In this document: positions 61,110-64,000 of the stretch, piece after piece | How positions within the stretch are numbered: the stretch's first letter is position 1 | How the letters are laid out: every line of letters begins with the position of its first letter | Source: Glycomyces tritici | GTDB lineage: Bacteria > Actinomycetota > Actinomycetes > Mycobacteriales > Micromonosporaceae | Length of the DNA: 64,000 bases | Assembly: GCF_030403505.1 (NCBI RefSeq) | Contig: NZ_JAUEMJ010000005.1 | Span: 263,504 to 327,503, forward strand | Direction of reading: 5' to 3' | Program-made: the position numbers and the translations under genes | The notes under the pieces: model-generated | Seen by the model: only the letters and a program-made list of their open reading frames with translations | Databases searched by the model: none | What the model was told of the DNA's origin: nothing

Positions 61110-61119
61110 CAATCGATTG
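61110..61119. promoter_or_regulatory. LacI-type operator, copy 2
   Basis: CAATCGATTG, a perfect 10-bp palindrome with central CG as in LacI-family operators, between the SDR stop (61210) and the lacI gene. Centre-to-centre distance to copy 1 is 104 bp, about ten helical turns, which would allow looping. Confidence 0.6.
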
Positions 61120-61209
61120 ACGAACGGCCGTCAACGCCGCGTTGCCGCTGCTGGGGCTGCTTCCCGGGGTCCTTGCGGAACCGGGCGGGCGCGGCAGGGG
61201 CGCGGGCGG

Positions 61210-62007
61210 TCACGGGAGGATCGAGTCGACGTACCCGCCGTCGACCCGCACGGCCGCGCCGGTGGTCGCCGACGCGAGCGGAGAACTCAAGTACGCCACC
61301 AGGTTCGCGATCTCCTCGGGCTCGATGAGGCGGCGCAGCAGCGACTGCGGGCGGTGCACGCGCATGAACTCGCGCTGCGCCTCCTCCCACGGCAGCGCCT
61401 TGTCCACGAGCTGGTAGACGAACTCCTCCACGCCGCCGGTGTGCGTGGGTCCGGCGATCACCGAGTTCACGGTGACCCCGGTGCCCGCCGCGGCCTTGGC
61501 GAAGCCGCGGGAGACCGCCAGCAGCGCGGTCTTGGTGGTGCCGTAGTGGATCATCTCCTCGGGGATCACGATCGCGGAGTCGCTGGCGATGTTGAGGACC
61601 CGGCCCCAGCCCTGCGCGGTCATGCCGGGCAGGTACGTGCGGATGAGGCGCACCGCGGAGAGCACGTTGACCTCGAAGTACCGCCGCCATTCCTCGTCGG
61701 CGATCTCCAGCGCGGGCTCGGCGCCGAAGATCCCGAGGTTGTTGACGAGGATGTCGACCGAGGGCAGTTCGGCGGCGAGCGCGGCGGCGCCGTCCTCGGT
61801 GGCGAGGTCGCCTGGGGCGGCGAAGCACCGGTCGGTGAAGGTGGCCTCGTTGACGCGGGCCACGGCGGCGTCCACGGTCGCAGGGGTGCGGCCGTTGATG
61901 CCCACGCGCGCCCCGCCGAGGGCGAGCTTCGCGGCGACGGCCTCGCCGATGCCCTGGGTGGAGCCGGTGACGAGCGCGGTCCTGCCTTCGAGGTCGATCG
62001 AGATCAT
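61210..62007 (-). CDS. Short-chain dehydrogenase
   Basis: 265 aa. SDR: LEGRTALVTGSTQGIGEAVAAKLALGGARVGINGR (Arg after strand 2 suggests NADP), NNLGIFG, catalytic Ser in ASDSAIVIPEEMIHYGTTK with YGTTK, GPTHTGGVEEFV. Shares the strand with lacI and the FMN oxidase. Sugar or sugar-acid oxidation is plausible in this context but not shown. Confidence 0.83.
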   Translation of the reverse strand: MISIDLEGRTALVTGSTQGIGEAVAAKLALGGARVGINGRTPATVDAAVARVNEATFTDRCFAAPGDLATEDGAAALAAELPSVDILVNNLGIFGAEPALEIADEEWRRYFEVNVLSAVRLIRTYLPGMTAQGWGRVLNIASDSAIVIPEEMIHYGTTKTALLAVSRGFAKAAAGTGVTVNSVIAGPTHTGGVEEFVYQLVDKALPWEEAQREFMRVHRPQSLLRRLIEPEEIANLVAYLSSPLASATTGAAVRVDGGYVDSILP

Positions 62008-62079
62008 GGGGCCACCCTAGCGCCGCACGCGGCGGGGCAGCGCCGGTTCGCGGACGCCAGGGCGCCCCTGACGGCCCGC

Positions 62080-63312
62080 CTAGCGGGGGATGAGCCGCTG
62101 GAGCTGGGTCACGTGGCCCGGTTCCAGCTCCTCCAGGCTCGCCACGCCGAGGAGCTTCATGGTGCGCTCGATCTCCTCCTTGAGGATCGCGATCGTGCGG
62201 TCCACGCCGTCGCGCCCGCCCGCCATGAGCCCGTACAGGTACGCCCGGCCGATCATGGTGAACCTGGCGCCCAGCGCGATCGAGGCCACGATGTCGGCGC
62301 CGGACATGATGCCGGTGTCCACGTGCACCTCGGTGTCCCGGCCGACCTCGCGCACGACCGCGGGGAGCAGGTGGAACGGGACCGGGGCGCGGTCGAGCTG
62401 GCGACCGCCGTGGTTGGAGAGGGTGATGCCGTCGACCCCCATGTCCGCCAAGCGCTTCGCGTCGGCCACGGTCTGGACGCCCTTGACCACCAGCTTGCCG
62501 GGCCACTGCTCCTTGATCCAGGCCAGGTCCTCGTAGTCGACCGTGGGGTCGAACATGGTGTTGAGCAGGTCGGCCACGGTGCCCGACCAGCGGCTGAGCG
62601 AGGCGAACGAGAGCGGCTCGGTGGTGAGCATGTCGAACCACCAGTTAGGGTGCTTCGCCATGTCGAAGACCGTCTTCACGGTCAGCTCCGGCGGAATGGC
62701 GAAGCCGTTGCGCTTGTCGCGCAAGCGGGCCCCGGCCACGGGCACGTCCACAGTGACCAGCAGCGTGTCGAATCCGGCCGCCGCGGCGCGGTCGACGAGC
62801 GCCATCGAGCGGTCGCGGTCCTTCCACATGTAGAGCTGGAACCAGTTGCGGCCGCTGGCACCTCCGGCCTCGGCCACGTCCTCGATCGGGGTGGTGCCCA
62901 TCGTGGACAGCGCGAACGGGATGCCCGCCGCGGCCGCCGCTCCGGCGCCGGCGCGCTCGCCCTCGGTGTGCATCATGCGGGTGAACCCGGTGGGGGCGAT
63001 GCCGAACGGCAGCTCCGAGCGGCGGCCGAGCACGTCCCAGCCGGTGTCGAGCTGCGAGACGTCCCGCAGGATCGCGGGGTGGAACTCGATGTCCTTGAAC
63101 GCCTGCCGCGCCCGGGCCAGCGAGAGCTCAGCCTCGGCCGCGCCCTCGGTGTAGTCGAACGCGGCGCGCGGGGTGCGGCGCTTGGCGATCCGGCGCAGGT
63201 CCTCGATGGTGAGCGCGGCGCGCAGGCGCCGCCGCTTCGCGTTGAAGTCCGGCTTCTTGAACTTCACCAAGGGCAGGAGGTCCTTGGGCCGGGGGAGTTG
63301 TCGCTGCGTCAT
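62080..63312 (-). CDS. lldD: FMN-dependent L-lactate/alpha-hydroxyacid dehydrogenase
   Basis: 410 aa from the ATG at 63312. FMN-dependent alpha-hydroxyacid oxidase barrel: [112 protein letters not shown] (active-site Lys, His-Gly-Gly-Arg), [33 protein letters not shown]. Oxidises L-lactate or similar acids to 2-oxoacids. An operator of the rhamnogalacturonan type lies 91 bp upstream. Confidence 0.92.
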   Translation of the reverse strand: MTQRQLPRPKDLLPLVKFKKPDFNAKRRRLRAALTIEDLRRIAKRRTPRAAFDYTEGAAEAELSLARARQAFKDIEFHPAILRDVSQLDTGWDVLGRRSELPFGIAPTGFTRMMHTEGERAGAGAAAAAGIPFALSTMGTTPIEDVAEAGGASGRNWFQLYMWKDRDRSMALVDRAAAAGFDTLLVTVDVPVAGARLRDKRNGFAIPPELTVKTVFDMAKHPNWWFDMLTTEPLSFASLSRWSGTVADLLNTMFDPTVDYEDLAWIKEQWPGKLVVKGVQTVADAKRLADMGVDGITLSNHGGRQLDRAPVPFHLLPAVVREVGRDTEVHVDTGIMSGADIVASIALGARFTMIGRAYLYGLMAGGRDGVDRTIAILKEEIERTMKLLGVASLEELEPGHVTQLQRLIPR

Positions 63313-63402
63313 GTGCGGGCCTATCGGAACGGTGACGGGTGGGGCATGCCGCGGTCCGGGCACGGCGGCCGGTTCCCCTGGCCGCTGCGTCCCGCCCTAC
63401 GG

Positions 63403-63418
63403 TTTGAATCGTTTCAAA
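63403..63418. promoter_or_regulatory. LacI-type operator upstream of lldD
   Basis: TTTGAATCGTTTCAAA, a 16-bp near-palindrome with central CG, matches the TTRAAnCGnTTYAA consensus seen at 11235, 15457 and 17835. It lies 91 bp before the lldD start. Confidence 0.65.
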
Positions 63419-63458
63419 TACCGAGCTTATCCCACTCGGCGCTCCCGCACCAGGCCCT

Positions 63459-63489
63459 GCCTCCGATGCGCCCGTCGCGCATCGGAGGC
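63459..63489 (-). terminator. Terminator after the alpha-glucosidase gene
   Basis: Perfect 13-bp stem (gcctccgatgcgc 63459-63471, complement 63477-63489), 13 bp beyond the alpha-glucosidase stop on the minus strand. Confidence 0.75.
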
Positions 63490-63501
63490 GGGGCCGCGGC
63501 C

Positions 63502-64000
63502 TCACTCGCCGCTGCGCAGCCAGACCGTCGTCTCGGGCGGCAGCTCGCCCTCGACCGGGCCGCTGGCGATCAGCACCGCGCCGGCGGGCAGCGGCACGGC
63601 GGTCGCGCCGAAGTTCGCCACGGCCTCCCAGCCGTTGGACCGGCGCAGGTGCAGCACCTGCGGCCCCGAGTCCACCCAAGTCAGCGACTCGTCGGTCTGG
63701 AGCCGGCGGCGCAGCGCCAGGGCGTCGCGGTACAGGTTGAGGGTCGAACCCGGATCGTCCGACTGCGCCTCGACCGAGACCGCGCCGAACCACTCCGGTT
63801 GCGGCAGATGGGCTTCGGCGCTGCCGAACCCGAACGACCCGCCCTGCTCGGTCCACGGGATCGGCACCCGGCAGCCGTCGCGGCCCACGTCCACGCCGGG
63901 GCTGCGGAAGAACGTCGGGTCCTGCCGCTCCTCGTCCGGGATCGCGGCGACCTCGCCCAGTCCCAGCTCCTCGCCCTGGTACAGGTACGCGCTGCCCGGC
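63502..64000 (-). CDS. GH13 alpha-glucosidase, C-terminal part (cut by window edge)
   Basis: 166 codons of the 3' end. PGSAYLYQGEELGLGEV is the last beta-strand region of GH13 (YQGEELG), followed by IPDEERQDPTFFRSPGVDVGRDGCRVPIPW (key parts) and the small C-terminal beta domain ending PETTVWLRSGE. This order fits the actinobacterial alpha-glucosidase/oligo-1,6-glucosidase group (GH13_30-like), which releases glucose from maltooligomers. The catalytic residues are outside the window. Confidence 0.88.
   Translation of the reverse strand, partial: PGSAYLYQGEELGLGEVAAIPDEERQDPTFFRSPGVDVGRDGCRVPIPWTEQGGSFGFGSAEAHLPQPEWFGAVSVEAQSDDPGSTLNLYRDALALRRRLQTDESLTWVDSGPQVLHLRRSNGWEAVANFGATAVPLPAGAVLIASGPVEGELPPETTVWLRSGE

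Noticed and set aside
61210..62007. SDR as the missing uronate dehydrogenase
   Set aside because: Classical SDR motifs only; it lacks the layout I would expect of Udh (extended SDR-like with GxxGxxG near the very start), so the role is not supported.

Overview
The window is very GC-rich, gene-dense bacterial DNA. Frequent GTG and TTG starts, many TetR, LacI, MarR and ArsR regulators, Tat-type secreted enzymes, a ClpS-DUF2017 pair and 4-bp ATGA/GTGA start-stop overlaps point to a soil actinomycete. A Glycomyces- or Micromonospora-like relative is a guess from gene content only. I saw no tRNA, rRNA or CRISPR array. Both ends cut through gene groups: a RiPP azoline-forming locus on the left and an alpha-glucosidase gene on the right.

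Layout. 1-4.7 kb: tail of an upstream unit (strong terminator), then two overlapping YcaO genes, the first a fused E1-like/YcaO cyclodehydratase and the second a degenerate YcaO paralogue, followed by the broken end of an MFS transporter. 4.7-8.2 kb: aminoglycoside acetyltransferase-like enzyme, MmyB-type regulator, SDR, ClpS and DUF2017. 8.4-18.9 kb: a rhamnogalacturonan-utilisation block (PL26-like lyase, CBM-PL11 lyase, DUF2264 glycosidase-like protein, orphan sugar-binding lipoprotein, SDR, LacI repressor). Several of its promoters share one palindrome, TTRAAnCGnTTYAA. 19-31 kb: small regulator/enzyme pairs, each with a visible divergent operator (alpha/beta hydrolase-TetR, carotenoid oxygenase-TetR, flavin monooxygenase-TetR, MarR-RibA), plus a DUF89 phosphatase, esterase, glucose dehydrogenase and secreted tripeptidase. 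31.4-40.3 kb: two arsenic loci (arsR-arsO, and arsR-acr3-arsC) either side of a patchwork with a membrane-anchored hydrolase, an IS5-type transposase remnant and a hydrolase-MerR pair.

40.3-43.9 kb: an LplABC-type oligosaccharide ABC importer with a GntR/FadR-like operator. 44-47.9 kb: a compact type III polyketide locus (UbiG-like methyltransferase, UbiA prenyltransferase, acyl-CoA-dehydrogenase-like flavoprotein, type III PKS), probably making a prenylated, methylated phenolic lipid or quinone. 47.9-53.5 kb: secreted S8 protease, zinc alcohol dehydrogenase, MFS protein, then an unusual G17-CG-C17 palindrome. 53.6-59.9 kb: a glucarate operon (kdgD-gudD-tctC-tctB-tctA) with a divergent LysR gene. 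59.9-64 kb: a second LacI regulator, SDR, FMN-dependent lactate/alpha-hydroxyacid oxidase and the end of a GH13 alpha-glucosidase.

Inferred joint role of the carbohydrate genes: pectic rhamnogalacturonan is cut outside the cell (PL11, PL26), oligomers are bound and imported (SBP, LplABC), unsaturated or glucuronic ends are trimmed (DUF2264), released uronic acids are oxidised to aldarates, and GudD-KdgD convert these toward 2-oxoglutarate semialdehyde. Lactate from rhamnose breakdown could enter through the FMN oxidase. The uronate dehydrogenase and rhamnose pathway genes needed to close this scheme were not recognised in the window.
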